From Bacteroidota bacterium (GTDB lineage: Bacteria; Bacteroidota; Ignavibacteria; UBA10030; UBA8401), in contig JAVBYH010000304.1 in NCBI GenBank assembly GCA_030824175.1, positions 1-8,029 of the forward strand: DNA of 8,029 bases, written 5' to 3'. The notes beneath the pieces are model-generated. The model was not told where the DNA came from. It worked only from the letters and a program-made list of their open reading frames with translations, and did no database searches. Positions within the stretch are counted from its first letter, which is position 1; every line of letters starts with the position of its first letter. A program made the translations under genes and the position numbers. Of this stretch, positions 1-6,637 are shown piece after piece.

Positions 1-77
1 GTCCCGAGAACTGGAAAAAATAACACACGCATGAGACTCCGCCGCCGTCGGCGCCGGGGAGTGTAACGGGAAGGCGC
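1..77 (+). other. Leader upstream of cimA; end of an unidentified upstream gene possible
   Basis: All three forward frames entering from the left edge stop within 66 nt (stops at 21-23, 32-34 and 64-66), so any upstream gene contributes at most a short C-terminal tail that cannot be identified. A GC-rich inverted repeat lies at 36-62: ACTCC (36-40) with GGAGT (58-62), and GCCG (41-44) with CGGC (49-52). No T tract follows it, so it is not a standard terminator. A GGGAAGG run (68-74) serves cimA. Confidence 0.4.
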
Positions 78-1673
78 ATGGAAAAAATATTCACGTACGA
101 TACGACGCTCCGGGACGGCACGCAGGGCGAGGATGTTTCGTTCTCCGCCGAGGACAAGGTGAAGATCGCAAAGCGCCTCGACGCCTTCGGCATCGACTAT
201 ATCGAGGGCGGCTGGCCGGGATCCAATCCGAAAGACATGGAGTTCTTCGAACGCATGCGGCACGTGCCGATGGCGCACGCGAAGATCGTCGCGTTCGGAA
301 GCACGCGCCGTGCGAAGAACCCGGTGCACGAGGATCAGAACGTGAAGGCGCTCATCGCCGCGGGTACCCCCGCTGTGACGATCTTCGGGAAGACATGGAT
401 CTTCCACGTGAAGACGGCGCTCGGCATCACCGAGGAGGAAAATCTCGAGATCATCTCGGACACCGTGAGATTCCTGAAGGACAACGGCAAGGAAGTGATC
501 TACGACGCCGAGCATTTTTTCGACGGGTACAAATCGGACGCCGCCTACGCGGTGCAGACACTCGAGGCCGCGCGCGCAGCCGGCGCCGACGTCATCGTGC
601 TCTGCGACACAAACGGCGGCGCGCTGCCGCATGACGTCGCGGAGATCGTGAAGAGCGTAAGGCGGCAGGTGCCCGGCATCATCGGGATCCACACGCACAA
701 CGACTCGGACCTTGCTGTGGCGAACACCGTGGCGGCCGTCCTGAACGGATGCACGCACGTGCAGGGCACGGTGAACGGCTACGGCGAACGGTGCGGGAAC
801 GCGAACATGTGCTCCATCATCCCCGTGCTCCAGTTGAAGATGGACCGGCGCTGCGTCGCCGACGACAAGCTTCACATGCTCACCCCGCTGTCGCACTATG
901 TGAGCGAGCTCGCCAATCTGAAGCACCGGAAGAACCTTCCGTTCGTCGGACAGAGCGCATTCGCGCACAAAGGCGGCATCCACGTAAGCGCCGTGATGAA
1001 GGCGCCGCTCACGTACGAGCATGTGGACCCGTCCTCGGTCGGCAACGTGCGCCGCGTGCTCGTCTCCGACCTCGCGGGCAAGAGCAACATCCAGTACAAG
1101 GCGCAGGAACTCGGATTGAACATCGACGACGCGTCGCTCCAGTCCGTTGTCGACGACCTGAAAGCCCTCGAGCACGAGGGGTATCAGTACGAGGACGCGG
1201 AAGGATCCTTCGAACTCCTTGTGAAAAGGAACACGGGCCGCTTCAAGGACTATTTCGTCCTCGAACGGTTCAAGGTGAGCATCCACAGGGATTCCATGGA
1301 CGGATCCGCGCGGAGCGAGGCGATGATCAAGATCCGCGTCGGAGGCATCTCGGAGATCACCGCGGCCGAAGGCATCGGCCCCGTGAATGCGCTCGACAGG
1401 GCGCTTCGCAAGGCGCTCGAACGCTTTTACCCGCAGGTGTCCCACATGCGCCTGACCGATTACAAGGTGCGCGTGCTCGACACGAAGAAGGGGACGGCCG
1501 CGAAGGTGCGCGTCCTCATCGAAACGGAAGGGGAAACCCAGTCGTGGAACACCGTCGGCGTCTCGACTGACGTCGTTGACGCCAGTTGGAAGGCGTTGGT
1601 CGACAGTGTAAGTTATCATCTGCTCAAGGCAGAGGAATCCGCAACGAATACAACAGAATTGAAAGGATTGTAA
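78..1673 (+). CDS. cimA: Citramalate synthase (pyruvate route to isoleucine)
   Basis: Predicted to condense pyruvate and acetyl-CoA to (R)-citramalate, the first step of the threonine-independent isoleucine pathway, in the cytoplasm. The 531-residue product has the LeuA/CimA/homocitrate synthase layout. A TIM barrel opens with DTTLRDGTQG (residues 8-17), carries the metal-binding HTHND (205-209) and the GYGERCGNAN motif (234-243), and is followed by the HKGGIH segment (297-302). A C-terminal LeuA-type allosteric domain covers about 390-520. The EGGWPGSNPKD segment (43-53) and the AEHFFDGYK segment (144-152) are typical of the long CimA family rather than LeuA, and the length fits (about 520-540). 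The ATG lies just after a GGGAAGG purine run (68-74), a rather short spacing. aroF begins 3 nt after its stop, so the two are almost certainly co-transcribed. Feedback control by isoleucine is usual for enzymes with this C-terminal domain but is not shown here. The separate, clear LeuA downstream makes a LeuA assignment for this gene unlikely. Confidence 0.95.
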   Translation: MEKIFTYDTTLRDGTQGEDVSFSAEDKVKIAKRLDAFGIDYIEGGWPGSNPKDMEFFERMRHVPMAHAKIVAFGSTRRAKNPVHEDQNVKALIAAGTPAVTIFGKTWIFHVKTALGITEEENLEIISDTVRFLKDNGKEVIYDAEHFFDGYKSDAAYAVQTLEAARAAGADVIVLCDTNGGALPHDVAEIVKSVRRQVPGIIGIHTHNDSDLAVANTVAAVLNGCTHVQGTVNGYGERCGNANMCSIIPVLQLKMDRRCVADDKLHMLTPLSHYVSELANLKHRKNLPFVGQSAFAHKGGIHVSAVMKAPLTYEHVDPSSVGNVRRVLVSDLAGKSNIQYKAQELGLNIDDASLQSVVDDLKALEHEGYQYEDAEGSFELLVKRNTGRFKDYFVLERFKVSIHRDSMDGSARSEAMIKIRVGGISEITAAEGIGPVNALDRALRKALERFYPQVSHMRLTDYKVRVLDTKKGTAAKVRVLIETEGETQSWNTVGVSTDVVDASWKALVDSVSYHLLKAEESATNTTELKGL

Positions 1674-1676
1674 GCC

Positions 1677-2693
1677 ATGATCGTCGTACTCAAAGCTGGC
1701 GCCACAGAAGCGCAACAAAAGCATGTGGTTGCAAAGGTCAAGGAACTGGGATTCAAACCGCATCCGATCGTCGGCACCGAGCGCACCGTTGTGGCGTGCA
1801 TCGGCGACGACCGGGACAAGATGCAGCTGCAGGCGCTCGAATCGCTGCCGTACGTGGACAGCGTCGTGCCGATCCTGAAGCCGTACAAACTGGCGAGCAA
1901 GGAAACCACGAAGGAGCGCTCCGTCGTGAAGGTGGGGAATGTCACATTCGGCGGATCCCAGTTCGTCGTAATGGCGGGTCCGTGTTCCGTTGAATCCCGC
2001 GCACAGATCGTGAAGAGTGCCGAGATCGTGAAAGCGGCAGGGGCGCAGATCCTCCGCGGCGGCGCATTCAAGCCGCGTTCGTCCCCGTACAGCTTCCAGG
2101 GATTGGAAAAGGAGGGGCTCAAGTTGCTCGCCATGGCGCGCGAGAAGACCGGCCTGCCGTTCGTCACCGAGGTGATCACGCCGACGGACGTCGCCCTCGT
2201 CGCGGAATATGCGGACATGCTGCAGATCGGCGCACGCAACATGCAGAACTTCGCCCTCCTCAAGGAGGTCGGCAGGGTCCGCAAGCCGATCCTCCTGAAG
2301 CGCGGCATGTCCAGCACGCTCAAGGAGCTCCTCATGTCTGCCGAGTACGTCATGTCGCAGGGCAACTACGACGTCGTCCTGTGCGAGCGCGGTATCCGCA
2401 CATTCGAGGAATACACGCGCAACACGTGCGACATTTCGGCCGTACCTGCGCTGAAGGAGCTCTCGCATCTGCCGGTGGTGCTGGATCCGAGCCACGGCAC
2501 GGGAGTCAGGAGCCTCGTCATCCCCGTGGCGAAGGCGGGCGTCGCTGTCGGCGCGCACGGACTCATCGTCGAGATGCATCCGAAACCCGAGGAGGCCGTG
2601 TCCGACGGAGCCCAGTCCCTCACGCCGCAGCAGTTCGAGAAGATGATGACGGAAATCAAAAAATATCTACCCCTGGAAGGCCTGCACCTATGA
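1677..2693 (+). CDS. aroF: 3-deoxy-7-phosphoheptulonate (DAHP) synthase, T. maritima type
   Basis: Predicted to condense phosphoenolpyruvate and erythrose 4-phosphate to DAHP, the committed step of the shikimate pathway. The 338-residue protein has an N-terminal ferredoxin-like (ACT-like) domain at about 1-70, followed by the catalytic barrel of the type I-beta DAHP synthases. Visible motifs are GPCSVES (101-107), GGAFKPRSSPYSFQG (128-142), LLKRG (206-210) and DPSHGTG (270-276). The four metal ligands of this family are all present: C103, H273, E299 and D310. The N-terminal domain is the one that mediates feedback inhibition by tyrosine/phenylalanine in the Thermotoga enzyme, so this copy is probably regulated. 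AAAGGA at 1662-1667 is 9 nt from the ATG and sits within the end of cimA. The tight coupling places aromatic synthesis in the same transcript as isoleucine synthesis. KDO-8-P synthase is a related family, but the KPRSSPYSFQG motif and the N-terminal domain favour DAHP synthase. Confidence 0.96.
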   Translation: MIVVLKAGATEAQQKHVVAKVKELGFKPHPIVGTERTVVACIGDDRDKMQLQALESLPYVDSVVPILKPYKLASKETTKERSVVKVGNVTFGGSQFVVMAGPCSVESRAQIVKSAEIVKAAGAQILRGGAFKPRSSPYSFQGLEKEGLKLLAMAREKTGLPFVTEVITPTDVALVAEYADMLQIGARNMQNFALLKEVGRVRKPILLKRGMSSTLKELLMSAEYVMSQGNYDVVLCERGIRTFEEYTRNTCDISAVPALKELSHLPVVLDPSHGTGVRSLVIPVAKAGVAVGAHGLIVEMHPKPEEAVSDGAQSLTPQQFEKMMTEIKKYLPLEGLHL

Positions 2694-2792
2694 CGCACTG
2701 ATGTAAGGGGTGTGTGTCAGAATAACACGTTGCCGTATAAAACGACACCGGCACTGTGACATTCATTTAAAGTCGACTAACAGGGAGTGGAC
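2694..2792 (+). promoter_or_regulatory. Intergenic gap with a possible leuA promoter
   Basis: This 99-nt gap is the longest in the window. It holds GTGTCA (2714-2719), 16 nt, then TATAAA (2736-2741), a fair match to a housekeeping -35/-10 pair that would give a leader of about 45 nt before leuA. A short inverted repeat, GTGTC (2714-2718) and GACAC (2744-2748), brackets the putative -10 and could be an operator or chance. I see no GC-rich hairpin followed by T residues, so no terminator for aroF, and no leucine-codon leader peptide or T-box. Read-through from cimA-aroF remains possible. Confidence 0.3.
2782..2787 (+). promoter_or_regulatory. leuA ribosome binding site that sets the start
   Basis: AGGGAG lies 5 nt before the ATG at 2793. 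An in-frame GTG two codons earlier (2787) would overlap this Shine-Dalgarno sequence and have no site of its own, so ATG 2793 is the preferred start. Confidence 0.75.
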
Positions 2793-4349
2793 ATGAACAA
2801 CCGAGTATACATTTTTGACACGACGCTGCGCGACGGCGAACAATCGCCCGGATGCAGCATGAACTTCGACGAGAAGATCCGCATGGCCCGCCAGCTCGAG
2901 CGGCTGAAGGTGGACGTGATCGAGGCCGGATTCCCGATCGCAAGCGAGGGCGACTTCGAATCGGTGAAGGAGATCGCCAAGCAGATCCGCGGCTGCTCCA
3001 TCGCGGGACTGAGCCGCGCCACGAAGGGCGACATCGCGCGCGCCTGGGAGGCGCTGCAGTTCGCCGCGAGTCCCCGCATCCACACGTTCATCGCGACGTC
3101 GGACATCCATCTGAAATACAAGCTCAAGAAAAACCGCGAGCAGGTGCTCGACGACGCCGTGCAGGCGGTGCGGTTCGCGAAGACGCTCTGCGATGACATC
3201 GAGTTCTCATGCGAGGACGCGTCGCGGTCCGACATCGACTATATGTGCCAGATCGTCGAAGCCGTCATCGCCGAGGGCGCTACCGTGATCAACATTCCCG
3301 ACACCGTCGGGTACGCAATCCCCGAGGAATACGGCACGATCATCCGCTCGATCCGCGAGCGCGTCCCGAACATTGCGAAGGCGCGCTTGAGCGTTCATTG
3401 CCACAACGACCTCGGTCTGGGCGTGGCCAATTCGCTCGCCGGTGTCATGAACGGCGCACGGCAGGTCGAATGCACGCTCAACGGCATCGGCGAACGGGCG
3501 GGCAACGCCGCGCTCGAAGAGTTCGTCATGGCGCTGCGCACGCGGCACGAGAAGATCGGGCTGCACACGAACGTGAACACCGAGGAAATTTTCAAATCGA
3601 GCCGCCTGCTCACATCGCTCACCGGCATGCACACGCAGCGCAACAAGGCGATCGTCGGCGAGAACGCGTTCGCGCACGAAGCGGGCATCCACCAGGACGG
3701 GATGCTCAAGAATGCCATCACCTACGAGATCATGACGCCGGACAGCGTGGGCATCAAGCACAGCACGCTCGTGCTCGGCAAGCATTCCGGGCGCCATGCC
3801 CTGAAGCAGCGGTATCAGGAGCTCGGGTATCAGCTGACGCCCGAGGAGCTGGACGCGGCGTACACGGCGTTCTCCAAGATCGCCGACGAGAAAAAGCAGG
3901 TGTTCGACGACGATCTCATCTCGATCCTGCAGAACGAGGTTTCCGAAACACCCGAGACGTACACGCTTCACACGCTCCAGGTGATTAGCGGGCTGAACCT
4001 CATACCGACCGCTACCGTCTCCCTGAAAAAAGGCGACGAGGTCTCGCAGGATTCCGCGACCGGCGACGGCCCGGTGGACGCCGCCTACCATGCCATCGAG
4101 CGCATCACGGGCATCCGCGGGCAGCTGCTCGACTATTCGATCAAATCCGTGTCGTGGGGCCACGACGCCATCGGCGAGGTGCACGTGAAGATCGCGATCG
4201 ACGGGTACGTGTTCAACGGCCGGTCGGCGTCGACCGACGTCATCAACGGAAGCGTGAAGGCGTATCTCAACGCTATCAATCACGCCTCGACCGCACGCTA
4301 CAGAAAAGATAAGCCGACGGACGTGCATCGCGAAGGCGCCGCGGTCTGA
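2793..4349 (+). CDS. leuA: 2-isopropylmalate synthase
   Basis: Predicted to condense 2-oxoisovalerate with acetyl-CoA to 2-isopropylmalate, the first committed step of leucine synthesis. From ATG 2793 the protein has 518 residues, matching bacterial LeuA of the E. coli type. The N-terminal barrel shows FDTTLRDGEQSPG (8-20), VIEAGFP (42-48), the metal-binding HCHND (202-206), NGIGERAGNAALEE (230-243) and FAHEAGIHQDGMLK (293-306). GKHSGRHAL (329-337) belongs to the linker subdomain. The regulatory domain spans about 390-500 and includes GDGPVDAAYHAI (424-435), a segment conserved in leucine-sensitive enzymes. The last about 18 residues are charged and probably disordered. GEQSPG and HEAGIHQDG separate it clearly from the cimA paralogue upstream, which has GTQGED and HKGGIH. 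leuC follows after 42 nt. Leucine feedback inhibition is likely by family but not demonstrated. Confidence 0.97.
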   Translation: MNNRVYIFDTTLRDGEQSPGCSMNFDEKIRMARQLERLKVDVIEAGFPIASEGDFESVKEIAKQIRGCSIAGLSRATKGDIARAWEALQFAASPRIHTFIATSDIHLKYKLKKNREQVLDDAVQAVRFAKTLCDDIEFSCEDASRSDIDYMCQIVEAVIAEGATVINIPDTVGYAIPEEYGTIIRSIRERVPNIAKARLSVHCHNDLGLGVANSLAGVMNGARQVECTLNGIGERAGNAALEEFVMALRTRHEKIGLHTNVNTEEIFKSSRLLTSLTGMHTQRNKAIVGENAFAHEAGIHQDGMLKNAITYEIMTPDSVGIKHSTLVLGKHSGRHALKQRYQELGYQLTPEELDAAYTAFSKIADEKKQVFDDDLISILQNEVSETPETYTLHTLQVISGLNLIPTATVSLKKGDEVSQDSATGDGPVDAAYHAIERITGIRGQLLDYSIKSVSWGHDAIGEVHVKIAIDGYVFNGRSASTDVINGSVKAYLNAINHASTARYRKDKPTDVHREGAAV

Positions 4350-4391
4350 TGCGCCGCCGATGGACAATCAATCACCAAGGAGTATGCTCTT

Positions 4392-5690
4392 ATGGCAATG
4401 ACGATCACTGAAAAGATACTTGCGAAACATGCGAACAGGAAAGAGGCGAAGCCGGGCGACAACGTGTGGATCGACGTGGACGTGCTCATGACGCACGATG
4501 TGTGCGGACCCGGCACGTTCGGGATCTTCAAGAAGGAGTTCGGGGCCGGCGCGAAGGTGTGGGACCGCGACAAGGTGGTGATCATTCCCGATCATTACAT
4601 CTTCACGGCGGACAAGCACGCGCGGCGGAACATCGAGATCCTGCGCGACTTCGTGAAGGAGCAGGAGCTGCCGCATTATTACGACGTGGATTCCCCGCGC
4701 TACAAGGGCGTGTGCCATGTGGCGCTGCCCGAAGAGGGATTCACGCGGCCGGGCGAGGTGCTCTTCGGCACCGATTCGCATACGTGCACGGCGGGCGCCT
4801 TCGGCGAATTCGCCACGGGCATCGGCAATACGGACGCCGCTTTCGTGCTCGGCACAGGCAAACTCTGGGTGAAGGTGCCGGCCACGATGAAGTTCGTGTT
4901 CGACGGCGTGATGCCGAAGTATCTCATGGCGAAGGATCTCATCCTCGCGGCGATCGGCGCCATCGGCGTCGACGGGGCGACGTACCGCACGATGGAATTC
5001 TCTGGCACGACGATCGACGCGATGACGATGGAGGACCGCATGACGCTCTGCAACATGGTGATCGAGGCGGGCGGCAAGAACGGTGTCTGCGTGCCGGATG
5101 CGACGACGATCGAGTACGTCCGCGCACGCACGTCGAAGGAATTCGAATGCTTCTATAACGACGATGACGCCGCATATCACAGCGTGCACAGATTCAACGT
5201 GAAGGACATCGAGCCGACCGTGGCGAAACCGCATTCGCCCGACAACAAGGCCCGCGTGAGCGAGGTGGCGGGAACGAAACTGGACAGGGCGTACATCGGC
5301 AGCTGCACGGGTGGGAAGATTTCCGACTTCGTCGCCGCCGCAGAGATCCTCCGCGGGCAGAAGGTCGCGATCGACACGTTCATCGTGCCGGCAACGACGG
5401 ACGTCGAGCGTGCCATCAACGAGATGACGGTGGACGGCACAACGATCATGCAGGTCTTCAGGGATGCGGGATGCCGCATCGGCGAGCCGTCGTGCGCCGC
5501 CTGCCTCGGCGGGCCGACCGACACGTTCGGACGCCTGAACGGGGTGGAGGTCTGCATCTCGACGACGAACAGGAATTTCCCCGGACGCATGGGCTCGCCG
5601 AAATCGCAGGTGTATCTGGCGTCGCCGTACACTGTCGCCGCCTCGGCGGTGAAGGGCGTCATCACGAGCCCCAGGGAGTTTTTCGAATAG
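4392..5690 (+). CDS. leuC: 3-isopropylmalate dehydratase, large subunit
   Basis: Predicted catalytic large subunit of isopropylmalate isomerase, which interconverts 2- and 3-isopropylmalate and, in citramalate-pathway organisms, also processes citramalate. It works with LeuD, encoded about 950 nt downstream. The 432-residue length marks the short LeuC/HacA branch of the aconitase family rather than the about 466-residue E. coli form. Visible motifs are the FGTDSHTCTAGAFG segment (125-138), GSCTGGK (303-309), PSCAACLGG (366-374) and TTNRNFPGRMG (391-401). Likely [4Fe-4S] ligands are C305, C368 and C371, and substrate-binding residues equivalent to aconitase N446/R447/R452 are N393, R394 and R399. 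The first cluster motif reads CTGGK rather than the common CTNxR. AAGGAG (4377-4382) sits 9 nt before the ATG, which favours 4392 over an in-frame ATG at 4398. Homoaconitase is the main alternative, but the leucine gene context and the LeuD loop argue for LeuC. Confidence 0.94.
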   Translation: MAMTITEKILAKHANRKEAKPGDNVWIDVDVLMTHDVCGPGTFGIFKKEFGAGAKVWDRDKVVIIPDHYIFTADKHARRNIEILRDFVKEQELPHYYDVDSPRYKGVCHVALPEEGFTRPGEVLFGTDSHTCTAGAFGEFATGIGNTDAAFVLGTGKLWVKVPATMKFVFDGVMPKYLMAKDLILAAIGAIGVDGATYRTMEFSGTTIDAMTMEDRMTLCNMVIEAGGKNGVCVPDATTIEYVRARTSKEFECFYNDDDAAYHSVHRFNVKDIEPTVAKPHSPDNKARVSEVAGTKLDRAYIGSCTGGKISDFVAAAEILRGQKVAIDTFIVPATTDVERAINEMTVDGTTIMQVFRDAGCRIGEPSCAACLGGPTDTFGRLNGVEVCISTTNRNFPGRMGSPKSQVYLASPYTVAASAVKGVITSPREFFE

Positions 5691-5736
5691 ACCGTACAGC
5701 ACACAGCGTTCCGACACCATTCACGGGAGGCACACG

Positions 5737-6195
5737 ATGACACTAGACGTCCGCAGTTCAGCCTTCGCCGAGGGGGGGATGATCCCTTCCCGGTACACAT
5801 GTGACGGGGAAAATGTTTCCCCCGACCTCGAGTGGTCGACGGTCCCCGCAGGCACGAAGAGCATCGCTGTCATCGCAGACGATCCCGATGCGCCGCGAAA
5901 AACGTGGGTGCACTGGGTGTTGTTCAATCTCCCGCCGGCGTTGCGCGGATTGCCGAAGGATGTGCCGAAGACGCCGACGCTTGCCGACGGCGCCATCCAG
6001 GGGATCAACGATTCGAACGAACTGGGGTACGACGGTCCGTGTCCCCCGAGCGGCGTGCACCGGTACTATTTCAAGGTCTATGCGCTGGACCGTGAACTGA
6101 CGCTCCGCAGCGGCTGCACGAAACAGCAGTTGCTCGAGGCCATGGAGGGGCATGCGCTCGCGGACGGCGTGCTCATGGGGCGGTACACGCACTGA
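5737..6195 (+). CDS. YbhB/YbcL family PEBP (Raf kinase inhibitor-like) protein
   Basis: A 152-residue member of the phosphatidylethanolamine-binding protein family, bacterial YbhB/YbcL branch. The family's conserved ligand-pocket segments are visible: RYTCDGENVSPDLEW (19-33), DDPDAP (48-53), WVHWVLFNLP (57-66) and the GYDGPCPPSGVHRYYF segment (98-112). The C-terminal HALADGVLMGRY (139-150) is also typical. No signal peptide or membrane segment is seen, so a cytoplasmic location is likely. The length is normal for the family. The biochemical role of bacterial PEBPs is poorly defined, and nothing in the sequence gives a substrate. It has a good ribosome binding site, GGGAGG (5725-5730), 6 nt before the ATG. 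It lies 46 nt after leuC and before panD/leuD, so it probably shares the leuC transcript. A direct link to the isomerase is unproven. Family assignment is firm; function is unknown. Confidence 0.93.
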   Translation: MTLDVRSSAFAEGGMIPSRYTCDGENVSPDLEWSTVPAGTKSIAVIADDPDAPRKTWVHWVLFNLPPALRGLPKDVPKTPTLADGAIQGINDSNELGYDGPCPPSGVHRYYFKVYALDRELTLRSGCTKQQLLEAMEGHALADGVLMGRYTH

Positions 6196-6278
6196 CCATG
6201 CGGAAGCGATTGGTGGAAATATCTCGTATATTACGAATGAAGCCATTCATCCCATACACTTTTTAAAAAGACAATACT
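6196..6278 (+). promoter_or_regulatory. AT-rich gap before panD with small inverted repeats; possible promoter/operator
   Basis: This 83-nt gap is much richer in A/T than the surrounding genes. It contains the imperfect palindrome TCGTA-TAT-TACGA (6224-6236), within which TATATT (6227-6232) could serve as a -10 element. No convincing -35 lies 16-18 nt upstream. Directly after it, GAATG-AAGC-CATTC (6235-6248) can form a small 5-bp hairpin. An A/T tract (6260-6270) then leads to the panD ATG without a Shine-Dalgarno sequence. There is no strong terminator for the preceding gene. A new transcription start for panD-leuD-proC is plausible but not proven. Confidence 0.35.
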
Positions 6279-6620
6279 ATGCGCTGGTTGTTACGTTCAA
6301 AAATCCACAAGGCCACGGTCACCGAGGCTGATCTCAGTTATATCGGCAGCATCACCATCGATCAGGATCTCATGGACAAGGTGGGGCTCTGGGAGGGGGA
6401 GAAGGTGCTCATCACGAGCAACACCTCCGGGTCGCGTCTTGAAACATACACGATCCCCGGCGCCCGCGGTTCCGGCGTCATCTGCATGAACGGCGCTTCG
6501 GCGCACCTCATCAAGGCCGGAGAAGAGATCATCATCATGGGGTATGAAATGACCGACGCGCCGGTGACGCCGACGGTGATTCTTGTCGACGAAAAAAATG
6601 CATTCGTGCGCTATCTCTAA
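6279..6620 (+). CDS. panD: Aspartate 1-decarboxylase proenzyme (pyruvoyl-dependent)
   Basis: Predicted to decarboxylate L-aspartate to beta-alanine for pantothenate and CoA synthesis. The 113-residue product shows the whole family pattern. SKIHKATVTEADLSY (7-21) is followed by the self-cleavage site Gly23-Ser24 in YIGSITID, which would yield a small beta chain and an alpha chain capped by a pyruvoyl group. The substrate and processing residues known from E. coli correspond here to K8, R53, Y57 and the NGASAHL segment (71-77, usually NGAAAHL). It is slightly shorter at the C terminus than the 126-residue E. coli enzyme, as many homologues are. The start is fixed by the conserved N terminus, although no ribosome binding site precedes it; the leader is A-rich (TTTTTAAAAAGACAATACT). 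leuD starts 17 nt downstream, so the two are co-transcribed. No maturation factor gene is nearby. The pairing makes sense because 2-oxoisovalerate feeds both leucine and pantoate. Confidence 0.96.
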   Translation: MRWLLRSKIHKATVTEADLSYIGSITIDQDLMDKVGLWEGEKVLITSNTSGSRLETYTIPGARGSGVICMNGASAHLIKAGEEIIIMGYEMTDAPVTPTVILVDEKNAFVRYL

Positions 6621-6637
6621 ATCTTAACCACAGACTT

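Noticed and set aside
36..62. GC-rich inverted repeat upstream of cimA as a terminator
   Set aside because: No run of T follows, the stem has an unpaired bulge, and such repeats arise easily in GC-rich DNA. Not called as a terminator.
749..1570. 273-codon open frame on the + strand inside cimA
   Set aside because: It is an Arg-rich out-of-frame shadow of cimA with no family motif. The cimA frame has clear enzyme signatures throughout.
2694..2792. T-box, leucine attenuator or riboswitch before leuA
   Set aside because: The gap is too short for a T-box, has no run of leucine codons and no terminator/antiterminator pair.
2787..2792. GTG at 2787 as the leuA start
   Set aside because: It overlaps the ribosome binding site that serves ATG 2793 and adds only two residues not needed by the family.
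3207..5720. Long antisense open frames opposite leuA and leuC (386 and 450 codons, same frame back to back)
   Set aside because: They mirror strongly coding genes, are rich in Arg, His, Asp and Val with no recognisable motif, and are explained by GC-rich third positions that suppress stop codons on the opposite strand.
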